A stretch of 64,000 bases of DNA from Acephala macrosclerotiorum (Eukaryota > Ascomycota > Leotiomycetes > Helotiales > Mollisiaceae): positions 1-64,000 of the forward strand of contig MU119380.1 of the NCBI GenBank assembly GCA_014904845.1, in the 5' to 3' direction. The position numbers and the translations under genes are program-made. Below the pieces are notes generated by a model, which was given only the letters and a program-made list of their open reading frames with translations, had not been told where the DNA came from and ran no database searches. This document shows, piece after piece, positions 53,213 through 64,000 of this stretch. Position 1 is the first letter of the stretch. The number at the start of each line of letters is the position of its first letter.

Positions 53213-54111
53213 TACTGCTGTATAGACGTAGAGATCAAACTTAGCTACAACATAGGCAGCAATAACTCTGGGAGATTGGACATGAGGAATGGAACAAGGC
53301 GAGGGAATGAAAGATAGGAGACATTATTGAGAAAAGGAGCCAGTTGGGACTTGTTGTCCCCCAAGGCCACCAGCAGCCATCACTCGATGTGCGAGCGTAT
53401 CATTTCAATCCGACAATCCAACAATCCAACAATCCAAGTGCCGATGGTACAGGTTCCCGACGCTGTGGATGAAGCAGAATCAACCGGAATTAGCAGCACC
53501 TAGCGGGTAGACTGAGTAGCCAATGAAGAAACACGATTCTCGGATAGACGTTATTAAAGAATGTTGAATGCAGTTGGTGTTTGGGGACAAGGGAAGTTGC
53601 AGAGTGAGCGTGGGCTGGGCAGGGATGAGCTGCCTCCTGACGCCTATACTTTCTTTCTATGCAAGAGACTTCCGTATCGCAGGCACTTTGGAAGGTATTA
53701 TAATGAACGGCCGCGGCTGTGCGCAAAGTGGTGCTGCCTTCCGTTCTGGAGAACTGTGAAGTTTTTGCGCCGTGGCTGTTGTAAACTTGTGCCTACGAGC
53801 CGTGAGAATTGTAGAATTTGACTCAGACATCTGATTTCTGGCACTACAATAAGAATTGAATATGTACATACCCAAATGCATGGGGGCTTTGGCTTTGGCT
53901 GGTCGTCGATGCGTCACGCAGGCTAGGGCACCCCTAAGCGCCGCCCCACACGGTATTAAAAGGCCGCTTTCCGCAATTTTGAGATGTCCAACTCTCGTTC
54001 TTCTCTGCCGTCGCACGCCGCACGTGACGCGCTGCACGCACTGGATCTTCATGGTTTTTGAATGATGATTTCTAAACCTTCAAATTGGAACCGCTATATT
54101 TAACTCTCAAG
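53213..54111. other. Divergent intergenic region
   Basis: About 900 bases between the pepsin-fold gene (minus) and a small secreted protein (plus). No coding frame is convincing. It contains a short 8-nt tandem repeat near 53408. Confidence 0.5.
53408..53438. repeat. (CAATCCAA)n short tandem repeat
   Basis: About four imperfect copies of CAATCCAA in the promoter region of the pepsin-fold gene. Confidence 0.75.
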
Positions 54112-54813
54112 ATGTACACCTCTATCTTCCTTCTCTCGTTTCTGCTAGGTTCTCTTCACACAACGGTGGCGACCGCACCTCGCCTAGCGTCCCCACCATA
54201 TACGACACCACGTCTCTCCTCATACCCAGAACTACCTCAACGCCCGATTTCATTCTCACTACCCTCTCAACATCCCATCTTGGCTTATCTACCAACACCT
54301 GACGAACCCTCCCCCATCCGCGGCACAATCAATATATCCTCCTGTGGCTTCCAACCAATCCCCGTTAACTTCTCCCTTTCATTACAAGTCTGCGTGCCCT
54401 TGATCCCCGAAATCCCGTATATAATTCCGGATCTTGCTCAACAACTGCTCTCCAAACACCTCGACGGAATCTCGTTCCCTGTCTCATCCGATCCGCAGAC
54501 GCCTCCGCTCCCAATTTACCTCGTAGCAAACATCACGGAACAGCTCTACCGCTCGAAGTTCCTGCTCAGCTTATCGCTCAAGTTATCACCACTCGAGTCC
54601 GGTTTGGAAGGGGTAAGGACGCCGGCGTGGCGGGCAATTATAGGGCTGTTAGAACAGAGTGCGCAGGAGTTAGATAGAGGTGCGAGGAAGAGAGACGGCG
54701 CGGGTCTGGGGAGCGTGCTAGTGCTTGAGGCGGAGATGGAGGAGGTCCATGTGCTTGCTGAGTGGAGGTTTTGGAGAGTAGTTGACGGCTTGGCTGTGAT
54801 GTGCGAGAGTTGA
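54112..54813 (+). CDS. Secreted protein of unknown function
   Basis: A single-exon gene of 233 residues from the ATG at 54112. Residues 1-22 (MYTSIFLLSFLLGSLHTTVA) form a signal peptide. The mature part starts with a proline-rich stretch (PRLASPPYTTPRLSSYPELP), has only three cysteines (two in FLLGSL-distal positions ISSCGF and LQVCVP, one at the end in VMCES) and ends in a region with charged helices (WRAIIGLLEQSAQELDRGAR). No membrane segment is seen apart from the signal. I recognise no family. A TATA-like element is not obvious. The codon pattern is biased for C-ending codons in the first half, then for G-ending codons. It may be a small secreted protein of the effector-candidate class, but nothing shows such a role directly. 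Confidence 0.6.
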   Translation: MYTSIFLLSFLLGSLHTTVATAPRLASPPYTTPRLSSYPELPQRPISFSLPSQHPILAYLPTPDEPSPIRGTINISSCGFQPIPVNFSLSLQVCVPLIPEIPYIIPDLAQQLLSKHLDGISFPVSSDPQTPPLPIYLVANITEQLYRSKFLLSLSLKLSPLESGLEGVRTPAWRAIIGLLEQSAQELDRGARKRDGAGLGSVLVLEAEMEEVHVLAEWRFWRVVDGLAVMCES

Positions 54814-55249
54814 TGAGTTTTGTTTCATTTGTATACATCGGTTCTACTATAAATCATCAATACCATAGAAAGGCGGGTAAAGAGTCAATTGAGCTTTAGC
54901 ATAGCATCGACTCGTCTTGGCCTGGGTTAACTTACTTGAATGCACCCTCCCTTCCGGTTCAAAGAAGTCTTACACCAATCTTTACCGCAGATTCTATTTG
55001 AACTGGGAAAGAAAGCTTCTGCTCGTCACTTGTATATGACCGTTCGGTCCCTGAGCCTAGAGGACTTCCGGATCCTAGTGGCTATACTAAACGTCTTTCG
55101 CGCTTTCTTGACTGCACCTTGCGGTTGACTATTATTCTTAGCTTTATTCAATAAACTGTGGTTGGTATTCCTCTTCCTAGCAATCCTTCTCTGCGTAGGC
55201 TTACTCTTTGTCTCGAGAGATTCCTTCTCTATCCTCGTAGTCTCATGAA

Positions 55250-55665
55250 GGAAGTAGCGAAACTCTGCTTGCCAATAGGCTCCTTAGCTTCATGAATGAC
55301 TCGATCCCATGCAGAAGCTCTCGTAAAGCCTCGGAATCGCCACGGAATTCGAAGTTGATCTCAATTTACCTTATACAGAGTCTTACGCGGTCTAGAAGGT
55401 TTCGAGGTGGAAGCCGAGATCGAGAGTGAAAGTTTTTTCGCCCCAGAATATGGGAAATGCTTCTTGGTTGAGCTTCCCCGAGACGTGCAAAGGAGAGAGA
55501 CTATAAGGCTCTCCAATAGCGCATTTTAACATGCACATCTTGTCGATAGGGAAAGCGTGAACGAGAGTGATATTTGTCTTATCATAAAGGCGGAGATCCT
55601 GCTCAAAATCATCTTCAACTGCGACAATAAATTCCTGGCATAAGAAGACATTGATTCATTAGTGT
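55250..55665 (-). pseudogene. Gene remnant, fungal 2EXR/F-box-like
   Basis: A minus-strand frame without ATG reads EFIVAVEDDFEQDLRLYDKT, MCMLKCAIGEPYSLSPL and SGKLNQEAFPIFWGEKTFTL, then stops after HLETF. After the stop another segment reads EINFEFRGDSEALRELLHGI and ESFMKLRSLLAS. The block around LNQEAFPIFWGEKTF resembles the region found in fungal F-box/2EXR-type proteins of unknown function. Without a start and with stops it appears to be debris of a gene. An intron between the two segments cannot be excluded. Confidence 0.45.
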
Positions 55666-55874
55666 TTGGATCTAGCTCTGAGATCTCGTTGGCGTCGACA
55701 GGTGAGGGGGTTATAAAAAATAGAACTTATTGACTTGCCTTTTTCAGCCTCACTTAGGACTTATACTGGGAATTTTGGATCCATTCTCTAAGCTGACGAC
55801 TACGTCAGTATCCGATACCTATACATAGGCGAGGTGACAGCCTCACCGGTGCCGTAGTCGCCGACTCGCTGTTG

Positions 55875-55883
55875 TATATAAAT
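55875..55883 (+). promoter_or_regulatory. TATA-like box
   Basis: TATATAAAT lies about 70 bases upstream of the ATG at 55955, in a suitable position for a core promoter. Confidence 0.45.
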
Positions 55884-55954
55884 GGTCGCTTCGCTGTCTC
55901 GCACGCGGCTTTCTTTTGTAAAACTTCACCATCCATCGATCTAGTCAACACAAG

Positions 55955-56336
55955 ATGTCAAACTCTAGTAAGCCATCCTCTCAACCAATATCTCCCTTGA
56001 TCTTTGTTGTTGTGTCTTAGATGCCCCAGAAATGTCGGGACAGCAGCACGACTCCTTGAATGACATCAAAGAGGTATGCTGACGGAGATCCCAGGCGCAA
56101 GCTCTTCCAGCGTCACGACCGCGTCACCTCCACCTCCTCCAGAAAGGGATGTCTACCTCTTGCAGGATTTCTGTCCATCGTCAAGATGTCTTCTCGAAGT
56201 TGCATACAAGGATCTAGGTGGCCCACCAAGAAAAGCAATCATTGGACCCATTCCAGATATTCCATGTGTTTTTCAGCCAGGTCCTCGACAGTACGATTGC
56301 TTCTGGGAGTACAACCATGAGGACTTCAGTTCGTAA
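55955..56336 (+). CDS. Small hypothetical protein, possibly frameshifted
   Basis: ATG at 55955, then a possible intron from about 55968 to the TTAG before ATGCCCC near 56020, reading MSNSNAPEMSGQQHDSLNDI and KEVC followed by a TGA. A second frame starts at the overlapping ATG (56076) and reads MLTEIPGASSSSVTTASPPP, then PERDVYLLQDFCPSSRCLLE and IPCVFQPGPRQYDCFWEYNH, ending at a TAA near 56336. The two pieces look like one protein separated by a one- or two-base shift. Composition is proline- and cysteine-containing, without signal peptide. No family is recognised. It sits directly upstream of the F-box/2EXR-like gene and could be its 5' exon if an intron was missed. Confidence 0.4.
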
Positions 56337-56407
56337 GTGCTCCTTATTCTCAGGCGCTTCTGATGTCTCAAAATTGCTTGAACTTTCTGAAAGCATCTTT
56401 GTTTCAA

Positions 56408-57607
56408 ATGGTAGAGAACACGGCTGATAACCTCAACAGTTTAATCACTCGGCTTAAAAAGCTTCCAAAAGAGCTCCGCAATAAAATCTACGGCTACCTG
56501 ATAATCACCTGGTCCCCACACGATCAACATCAAGCAAGCACATCCTCCGAAGGCCTTATCGCACTCGCTCGCCGCAACGTTGAGCCTCTATTTTCCGACC
56601 CTGATGTGCAGCTCAGCAGACGAAAGCGAGACGGTTTCCATGAGCATGATAAAGCCACTATAAGGGCTCGGTTAGCTGCTAGGAGTCGTTGGATTTGGAG
56701 GAAGCTCTCCTCTGGAGGTCTTTTGCAACAGTCCAGCTTGCTGTTCCGGCAATGGAGCTGCGAAAACTACCTGATAACTACTGTGCTGGGACAGAGGAGT
56801 GGAATGCTGGATTACTACAAGGAGAGCGAGTATCAAAGCCTGGTGCAATTTGCCGAGGCGCTTCAAAATTACCAAGACACTGGGAACATTGTCAACGAAC
56901 ATAACTCGCACAATGTCGTGGACGACTTCATGGACTGGTTTTGGGACAGAAACGACATGGACCTCAAATCAACCTGGTACACTCGCACCCTTCACGACAA
57001 ACCCAACCCACTCAGCAAGGACAACAAACTCACATGGGACAACCGCTGGACATCCCTCAAATATCTCAACATCCGTCCCCACTACCATACCTACATCAAA
57101 CACCTCTCCCTAACCCTCGACCTCAACCACCTAACCTTCATCTCCCACCACCCCCTCGCCAACCAAGAACTCACCACTTCCCTCTCACAAGCATGTCATT
57201 ATATCTCAACCCACCTCACCAACCTCAGCTCATTAATCCTCTACATCATCGCTTTCGATAATATCCTCGAGGACTTTCTTTCATCACCGACCCCAGAATG
57301 GGTATCTGCGATCCGCTCCCTGAGTCCTAAGAATAGATTTGAAGTATATTCCGGAGAGAATCTTGCCGAGACGTACGAGATGTATGGTTTTGCTTGTCTG
57401 AGTACGAGGCGGTGTCTGGAGCGGCTTTTGCTACCTGGATCTCTTTTCGATCAAGAAGAATTCGCGGAGTTGAGCAAGGAAGGTCGCAGCAAGCTCGATC
57501 AAGCTGATCTGGAATTTGAGACGGAGGCTTCATTGGGATGGATGACTGTAGAGGGCAAGGGTGGAAAGTTCAACCATACGATTGGTACTTTCCTTTTGGT
57601 GCAATAA
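56408..57607 (+). CDS. Fungal F-box/2EXR-like protein
   Basis: A single open frame ending at 57607; the ATG at 56408 gives 399 residues, and another at 56363 would give 414. Near the start lies a leucine- and proline-rich motif, RLKKLPKELRNKIYGYLIIT, matching the short F-box-like or 2EXR segment common in large fungal families of unknown function. The remainder is helical, with WRKLSSGGLLQQSSLLFRQW and TYIKHLSLTLDLNHLTFIS, and carries no membrane helices. If it acts as an F-box it would recruit a substrate to an SCF ubiquitin ligase, but this has not been shown for the family. The nature of the 5' end is uncertain, because coding-like sequence lies directly upstream. Confidence 0.65.
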   Translation: MVENTADNLNSLITRLKKLPKELRNKIYGYLIITWSPHDQHQASTSSEGLIALARRNVEPLFSDPDVQLSRRKRDGFHEHDKATIRARLAARSRWIWRKLSSGGLLQQSSLLFRQWSCENYLITTVLGQRSGMLDYYKESEYQSLVQFAEALQNYQDTGNIVNEHNSHNVVDDFMDWFWDRNDMDLKSTWYTRTLHDKPNPLSKDNKLTWDNRWTSLKYLNIRPHYHTYIKHLSLTLDLNHLTFISHHPLANQELTTSLSQACHYISTHLTNLSSLILYIIAFDNILEDFLSSPTPEWVSAIRSLSPKNRFEVYSGENLAETYEMYGFACLSTRRCLERLLLPGSLFDQEEFAELSKEGRSKLDQADLEFETEASLGWMTVEGKGGKFNHTIGTFLLVQ

Positions 57608-58436
57608 GGACTCGCCTGGTCGGCGCGAATCGTGGGGTCGTTGAGGAACCGACGCTTAGGGCGATATCTCGGAGTCAAGAACTAAGATTAGTGGGCGGCA
57701 CAGCAGAAGAGAATCCAAAACTCTTGGCGGTGATTTAGCAAACAATAAAAGTCCATCTCTTTAGAAATGATCAGATTGTTAAGCATATAGCGTATTGTCA
57801 TTGTCCTCGCCTGTTCAGGGGTAAAGTGGGGAAACAAGCGCTAAGCGAACCTTCACTTCAGGGGGCGGTGGCCGCTAAATCTCTAGGCTATCAATCACTA
57901 ACCCTTCAGCTCTTGAGTGTGCTGTCACTAAGCAGAGTCAAGTCGTCAACACCATGGATTCTCTGTCTCCGGGACAGAGCCTTTCGAGGTCAGAAGTTCT
58001 CTCCTTTTCTGTAACATTGAAGATATGTCCCGGAAAAAGTGGTTCATTAGGAGCTGGTACTTGCCCCAATTTTCACATCGATTTTCACACCCTCACCGGC
58101 ATAGACTTGATAGATAAGTTTTAATATCTTTATTCAACCTCCTCGCTAACTACCAAGAAGAAAAGAAAAGGGTATCGTAGGAATAAGCACTATGGTACAG
58201 AAACCACCGATCATCAAATATCCATCTGTGCAAAACACCCGAACACCATGCTCGAAGTGTATCTCTCGTGTCGTTTCGTTTCGTTTCGTTTTTGAAGCCG
58301 TCCGCATCTCCCAACGCCAGCTCAGTTCGTCGTCATAAGTATAAATATCTGCGTCTCATCCCCTCTGCAAATTATCGCGTGCCGTGATCCTCGTAGCAAG
58401 AATTCGTTTTCCTCCCATGTTCATGCCTAGAGCTTC
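57608..58436. other. Intergenic, convergent
   Basis: About 830 bases between the F-box-like gene and the SH3 gene 3' end. A short repeat (TTTCG)n lies near 58268. No gene was seen. Confidence 0.5.
58266..58290. repeat. (TTTCG)n short repeat
   Basis: Four copies of a TTTCG-type unit in the 3' flank of the SH3 gene. Confidence 0.8.
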
Positions 58437-61137
58437 TTACCTCCGCCAGCTACCACCAGGACTCCCATGAATTGGACTCTGTACTACCTCCAGTCCAGGC
58501 TGCACCTGCACCATATTACCACTCCCATTGCTATTCGTACTCCGCACACTCGTCCTCCTCGCGTGGCCCGGTGTCGGTGTGTTGTTCGTCGGACTCCTTG
58601 CAATCTGCAACGTCGGCATCCTTCCAAATCCAAACTTATGCTTCACACTTGGACTTGAAGACATTTGTCCGCCTTCGCCTAGATTCTCGACGAAAGCTCG
58701 AGGGAACAAACCCCAAGCTTTACCTTTGTTCGTGTAGCCGGACCAGCACCATTGATCTTGGAATGTGTAGCCAATGTTCGTGATTAAGTCGCCTTTATTA
58801 AACTTCAACCATCCTCGAGTGCTATCCTTTGCATCTTTGGGCTTGAAGTCCCATTTCGCGGTTGCGACAAGCGGACTCGCTTGATTCATCAGCAGATCTT
58901 CTCTTGCTGGTAAATCGAGCGTGATCACGGAAGCAGGAAAAGCCCCTCTCTCGCCATCATGATATCCCATGCACCATTGTCCACCGAATTGTGTCGGGAA
59001 TGTGACTCCGACGATCTTTGCACCAACGGCGAAATGCATTACTGGGTGGCCATCAGGATCTGTGGCTCCGCTGTGGCCCTTTTTTGGGTGGTGAGTTGCG
59101 ACTGCTGTAGCCGATGGCCGAGTGGCTACCTTTTGAGCAATTTCTCTGATGTTGAAAATATGCAGGCTTGGTTCGTTTACCGGGAAATGGATGTCAAAGT
59201 CGACTGCCTCGGGTGGTTGCAAGCCATAGAGAGTGATAATGCCAGCCACTTCAGGCAACGGTCGAGTATGTGTTGCAAGATGCCGGAAGAGTTGGGTAAC
59301 AGAGAAGAAGATCGTCGCATCATGTTCTTCGACAGTCTTGTGTTCTTGGATGCAGAAGATGCACTGAAAATTTAGCAAATGGGATATATAAGAGGGTGGC
59401 GAGACTTACCGCATAGCAAGACTCCTCGATCGACTTCGTCTTGAGATGACATTTCGAGATGAACCTTTGTCGAAAGAGAATCCCGCAGTTCCCATAAATG
59501 CCACCACGATGCAAGAGTCTATCCTTCTCCACATCATTCCAACCAACTTCATATGAACACTTGATGCATCTCGCCGAGACTGTAGCACTATAATGCCCTG
59601 CTGGTCTTTTGTAGATCTTGAACCCAGTCTCACCCCTGACAAGCGCCTTCGCTCCTTCACAGAAGCCGCCAAATTTGAAAAACGAGGCATCATGTCGCAT
59701 AGGGTGATCAATGGATCTCACTGATGCTGCGGGCGCAGAAGACGTCTGCTCAACGGGGGCTGGTTCGTTCTCATTGACGGGTATCAAACCGGCTGTATAA
59801 TCGGTAGTGTCCACGACCTCGATACCCTGATAGACACCTTCTCCAAAGTCAGGCAATCTCAAAGTTGCAGCTACAGGTATGCCTTCAAGACCAACTGACG
59901 AACGATGTTCACTAAGAGGAGGGCTTAGAGGTCCAGCTGCTCTCAGACCAAAAATTGAGTCGGTCTCACTGTCGTGTCGTGCGGTTGGACGTTCTTGGAA
60001 CTCCGAGCTGGCAATTGAGCTTCGTGTGCCCTGGGAAGCTCCACCTTGACTTCTTTGTCTCGTCATCAATGTCTGATAATCGCTCATGCTAGTTCTGGAA
60101 GTTCGGCCCTCAATTGGACTGATTGGCATCCCTCCTGTAGCAGAAATTGGCGTGAGGATTGGGCTGGTCGTGAAAACTTCGCTGACTCTATGCTCGTCGA
60201 TGGATGAGATAGATTTTCGGAACTCATTTTGGAACATCAACCGTGAATCCCTTCGTCGCGCTAAAAACTCTTCATTCGCCCTGACTCGGCTCAAGACGAT
60301 TTCTCTCGGGATCAGACGACCTTCGGCATCGGTTGTGCTTCCTGGAGATAACTCTCGAGATGTTCTCCTCTGAGATCTCGAAGGTAAGCTCATATGTGCT
60401 CCAAGATCGAATTGAGAGGGACTGTCGATTGTCCAAGGACTTTTCGGCTTGACGGGCTCGGCTGGGGAGATGTCAAGATGTAGTTGCTTATCTGGTGGAG
60501 ATGCCGCCGGGGTCGGCAGTGAGTTCTGACTTGATGTTGACTGACTCGATGATGGGACTGGCTTTCGCATGCTAGGTGTCCTCGCCCTCACGCTCGCCAA
60601 CTGTGTTCTGTCGTCTCTGGGCGGCGACCCAACTGCTGGGCTTTGAGGAGCAACCAGGCCAACTCTCTCTCGCACATTGTGGAATATGGTTATGCAGTGG
60701 TCGGCACAATTCTGTGCTTCTCGTTCGATGCTGCTGAAGGCCGCAGCTCTGAAGGACTCGGGATCCTCCTCGAATTCATCGCATTCGTCGATTCTATCTC
60801 TCACATCCGTCCGCAGATTCTTAAATCGTTGTTTGAGTTCATCTGCAAGAAAGTTAGCACATGCATTCGTGCATACCGAAGAAAACTTACCATCATCCTC
60901 CAGAGCGTTGCTGAACGGCTCTCCGCATGATCCGACATATTGTTTATATGAATCACTGATAATCTGCGAACTTCTCTCCAACGACCTCTGCAGACTCTGT
61001 GCCGACTCGGAAATCTGCAGTGCTTGTGCAGCTGATGCATCGCTCGCAGATCTGGAAACCTTGTTTGCTAACTTGATCCCAGTCTCGAAAGCCTTGATGA
61101 TGTTCCTGACGGGAGCGACGATCTTCTGGTCTGCCAT
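58437..61137 (-). CDS. Double-SH3 domain protein
   Basis: Three exons, 61137-60891, 60842-59410 and 59363-58437, encode 868 residues. The N-terminal 190 residues are helical (KAFETGIKLANKVSRSASDA, then FKNLRTDVRDRIDECDEFEE). A long serine/proline-rich part with many possible phosphorylation sites extends to about residue 480. Next is a cysteine-rich segment (SARCIKCSYEVGW, then GNCGILFRQRFISKC, ending CYACIFC across the last intron) that may bind zinc. Two SH3 domains follow, at about 671-710 (VGAKIVGVTFPTQFGGQW) and 725-788 (TAKWDFKPKDAKDSTRGWLK, with NKGKAWGLFPRAFV). No membrane segment is present. Proteins with this layout are found in filamentous ascomycetes and are presumed adaptors in signalling or polarity; the partner is unknown. 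Intact. Confidence 0.88.
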
Positions 61138-61783
61138 TTCGCAGGGGCCTGGCGAGTGGGCCGGTGTCAAATTAGATGGTGTGGTTCAGATCGCCCAAGT
61201 GAAGCCTATCGTGAATAATAGGTGTGGTGTCAATGGAAGGCGGGAAGCAGAAACAGAGCAGATAGTTGTACCCGTGAATGCGAAGAGGGTGTCATATACG
61301 CTTGAGACTGTGCATGCGTGCGACAGGACTACGGTCGGTGTGAATGCTCCAGCGGCTCAAGGCTCTCTCCCCTCAGTGTTCGCCCTGAAATAGAGACGCC
61401 AGATTGGCACCGATTTCTGCCTTCCAGCCATCTTCTGCAGCCAATATTGCTGAAAGGGGCCTAGGACCATTCTTCCTGGCGGACGGCAAGGCTGTATTTG
61501 GGCTGTGCTACGGCGCATGAGGCCATACCATCACTGCCCAGATAGCGTTGACGGGCGAATGAATGCGCTTGCCAAACGACATGTACCACGTGGGGGAAAT
61601 GCCAATTGAGAGTTGTAGAACTGCGGAACACGGCGAGAGGACAGGACGAGGGAGGGATGGGCCACGGTCGAAGAGTGGGGGGAGTGTGAATATCTAAAGC
61701 GAATTAATACTACAGTGCGTCATTGGGGATCCAAAAGGTTGTTTGTTAAGGAGAAGAATTAAAATCTCTCAAGTAAGGCTTCC

Positions 61784-61815
61784 CGGTCCAGCTTCCCAGC
61801 TTCCCAGCTTCCCAA
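61784..61815. repeat. (CAGCTTCC)n short tandem repeat
   Basis: Three adjacent copies of CAGCTTCC with a diverged fourth upstream, in gene-free sequence. Confidence 0.8.
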
Positions 61816-62542
61816 ACTCCACGATGACAGCTTCCCCGCTGTCTCGCCTGGGCCAACAGCGATGCTACACTGAGCACCTCGTCGCGATCCGGAACCGGAC
61901 CCTGAACCAAACTTCAGATAAGCAGTTCTTTGGAGTCCCCAGGTCCTAGCACACCCTGAACGCAGGACACCCTTCGCGGAAACCAATCCAGCGTCCCGAG
62001 GCCCTGGATTCCCACCCACTGTATATTTTTAACCCATGCGCGATTAACGATCTCCAACGGTGCGGAAGGCTGTCGCGCGCGTTCTTTGCCCTTTTCGCCA
62101 TCCATTGCTGTCGCGATGGAGGATCCTTCAATTCTTGCGATCGCGAGGCTTCACCGTCTTCTCATCGTTGTGTCTTCTTCGGCGAATCCGGATCGTGATC
62201 TCGTAATTGCGATTTCTTGTCTCGCGTTGTACTGTGGGCATACGGTTCGGGCCATTACAGGCAAACGAGTATTGTAGAACCGAGAGGTGGCATGTGCGAG
62301 ACGTTGAGGGTGAGAAAGCCATCGTCTGATCCTCTGGTGGAGTAGTACAGTGGTTGACTCTTCAGATTCAGCTACGGACAGAGATACGACCTCCTATAAA
62401 TCTAGGTCCTAATTCAGTTAAAGACTCCGAAAACATCGGCCTTTATTGTGGTGGAGATGGGCTCCGAACACTCTCTCAGTTCTTCGGCGTCAGCCTGGCG
62501 AGTCACCAACCTCACACTCCCATCACCAAAAAAAATAGTCGC

Positions 62543-62572
62543 CGAAGCCCAAGCCCAAGCCCAAGCCCATCT
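62543..62572. repeat. (GCCCAA)n hexanucleotide repeat
   Basis: About four to five tandem copies of GCCCAA, in gene-free sequence. Confidence 0.8.
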
Positions 62573-64000
62573 CAGTCCAAGCTATAGAGAAAACTCAATC
62601 TACACACCAAGGATACACCAAGAACTTATACTTCAATAGTCTCCATGCAATGCAAGAAACTGCATAAACTATTTCTCACCAACATACCACGCGTGACATC
62701 ACCGAGACATAAAATCCTTTAAAACGAAACGTTAAATGCGCTCACTAGAGAGAGAGCGACAGCCACAAGCAACTCTGACAGCCTCCTCACAGCCTCAGAT
62801 TACGATACGCAACAAAAAAAATGAAAGCAGGAGTGAGATAACTCCACTCGCCGTTGTTGATCAGCGCTCCAACAGATAGGGACTTTTGGGGGCCGTGAGA
62901 AGGGGTATCGTCGAGTCACGTGATGGCTCTTATGATGCTGGTGAGTATGCAGTTGGCCATTCTCTGGTTCACCTCTGAGTGATTAAATCATCTTGCCTTC
63001 ATTCGCTTGAAGGAAATTCATGTATCTCTTCTCGTCCATCGAAGAGCTCAACATCTACAACCATCACGAAAACCCACAAACTCCCCCATCCATGCAACTT
63101 CACTTTGTTGCACATCGCAGTGGAGCTTCTTGTTCCCTCGGTGTCTGAAAAGGTAAAGTGGATCGACTCCTGCAAAAGGTAGAGAACCCATTCGCTCGAC
63201 AATCTTCGAGATCTTCAAGGTTGTGCAAGGGTAAGGCTTTCGCGATCCCCCCCTTCCTTTCCTCCCCGATTAGGAAGAGCTTGAGAAGCGAAGCGAGAAT
63301 TGATGACTGTGATGACCCTGGTCGTGACTCTTCCATCTTTCTAGGCAACAACGAACTGTTTTCAAGATGAATAGAAATGTTGAATAGTTTTACGAACGTA
63401 GAGAGATGACGACGATGACGATGAAGTGTGGCTTGTTTTTCAATATTCGCACAGCCTTGGCACTGCCGAATCACGAGAGCAAGTGTCTCTGAGACGCGCT
63501 GAACTCTCAGCCTTCAGATATTGTTCAGCTTACCGCCGAAAAAGGCATCATGAGAAGCCTCCGAACTCGCAAGTTGATATTTGTTTCAATAATATTGTTT
63601 TTTGCACGTGCTTTCACCAAGTTCAACCCTCGATCTCTGGTTGTGGCTGGGACAACGGGTACGACTTTGCTGCATATCGGCACGTCTCAATGTCCCATCA
63701 ATATTGAGACTTTGAAATCATTTTTTTTTGTTTTGTTGCAAGTCTTCTCAATGTCCATTTTGATTTTGGACTTTTTAACTGACTCATTTTCGAATTTGTT
63801 GCGCTTCATAAGTCGCAATGTCCATCCTAGACCTGATAATTAAGCAGTCTCCCGGTGCCCGACAAATTGATTTCATGTATTGTCACCTCACAATGTCCTA
63901 GCTAGATCTGACATTAAACCCTTGAAATTCTCCAACTTCTCGAAATACTCATTATGCAATTCGAAATGTTCCAGCGGGTTCCTAACATTAATCACACGTG

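Larger units (their letters stand above)
61138..64000. other. Gene-free right end
   Basis: The last 2.9 kb contains no reading frame that I can support. Short frames occur on both strands, but they lack motifs and splice structure. Two short tandem repeats are present. The first 300 bases hold the SH3 gene promoter. A long untranslated region or promoter of a gene beyond the window edge is possible. Confidence 0.5.

Noticed and set aside
62086..62277. Short plus-strand frame with ATG
   Set aside because: Only about 50 codons from the ATG, no recognisable features, in a gene-poor region.
1..64000. CRISPR array, bacterial operon or prophage
   Set aside because: Gene structure with spliceosomal introns and family content are fungal; no regularly spaced repeats were seen.

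Overview
The window is nuclear DNA of a filamentous ascomycete (Pezizomycotina; the gene content would fit a leotiomycete such as Helotiales, but that rank is inference). Evidence: densely packed protein genes with short GT-AG introns (mostly 44-56 nt, some with CTRAY-like branch sites), fungal families (Ist2/TMEM16 anoctamin, Nse1, YKT6, MEP ammonium transporter, HET-domain and Helo-like/ankyrin proteins), and extremely AT-rich islands typical of repeat-induced point mutation (RIP).

Layout. 1-6.9 kb is an unstable block: three AT-rich islands alternate with an intact phosphotransferase-fold gene, a kinase-like gene with an in-frame TAG, and a decayed SRPK-like kinase. 7.3-13.9 kb holds a secreted cupin, an eight-exon anoctamin, a metallophosphoesterase and a five-exon DUF427 gene. 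About 14.1-15.0 kb carries a broken, unidentified gene. 15.7-22.8 kb has a neutral ceramidase with an in-frame TGA and a large membrane-anchored amidohydrolase. 23.4-27.9 kb has an MFS transporter, a dual-specificity phosphatase and Nse1. 28.7-31.2 kb is a frameshifted Helo-like/ankyrin gene. 32.0-36.9 kb has a cytochrome b2-type L-lactate dehydrogenase, a Rab-like GTPase and YKT6. 37.5-39.2 kb is a HET-domain pseudogene. 39.9-44.5 kb has an ammonium transporter and an aromatic amino acid decarboxylase. 45.2-46.6 kb is a GH28 polygalacturonase pseudogene. 47.9-57.6 kb is sparse: an ankyrin fragment, a small membrane protein, a MITE-like element, a pseudo-aspartic-protease with a membrane anchor, a small secreted protein, a gene remnant and an F-box/2EXR-like protein. 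58.4-61.1 kb is a double-SH3 protein; no convincing gene was found from 61.1 to 64 kb.

I rebuilt exon structures by hand for most multi-exon genes. For anoctamin, DUF427, ceramidase, amidohydrolase, phosphatase, Nse1, lactate dehydrogenase, Rab, YKT6, ammonium transporter, decarboxylase, the 49 kb membrane protein and the SH3 gene, the summed exons are a multiple of three. Boundaries could be off by a base where I miscounted.

The main pattern is contrast: housekeeping genes (Nse1, YKT6, anoctamin, transporter, dehydrogenase) are intact, while accessory genes (kinase-like, SRPK-like, ankyrin, HET, GH28, ceramidase) carry stops or frameshifts. I see no operon-like system, CRISPR or RNA gene. 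The most noteworthy items are the set of nonsense and frameshift lesions, a 249-bp terminal-inverted-repeat element with a 5-bp duplication, an 11-nt microexon, and an apparently non-catalytic membrane-anchored pepsin-fold protein.
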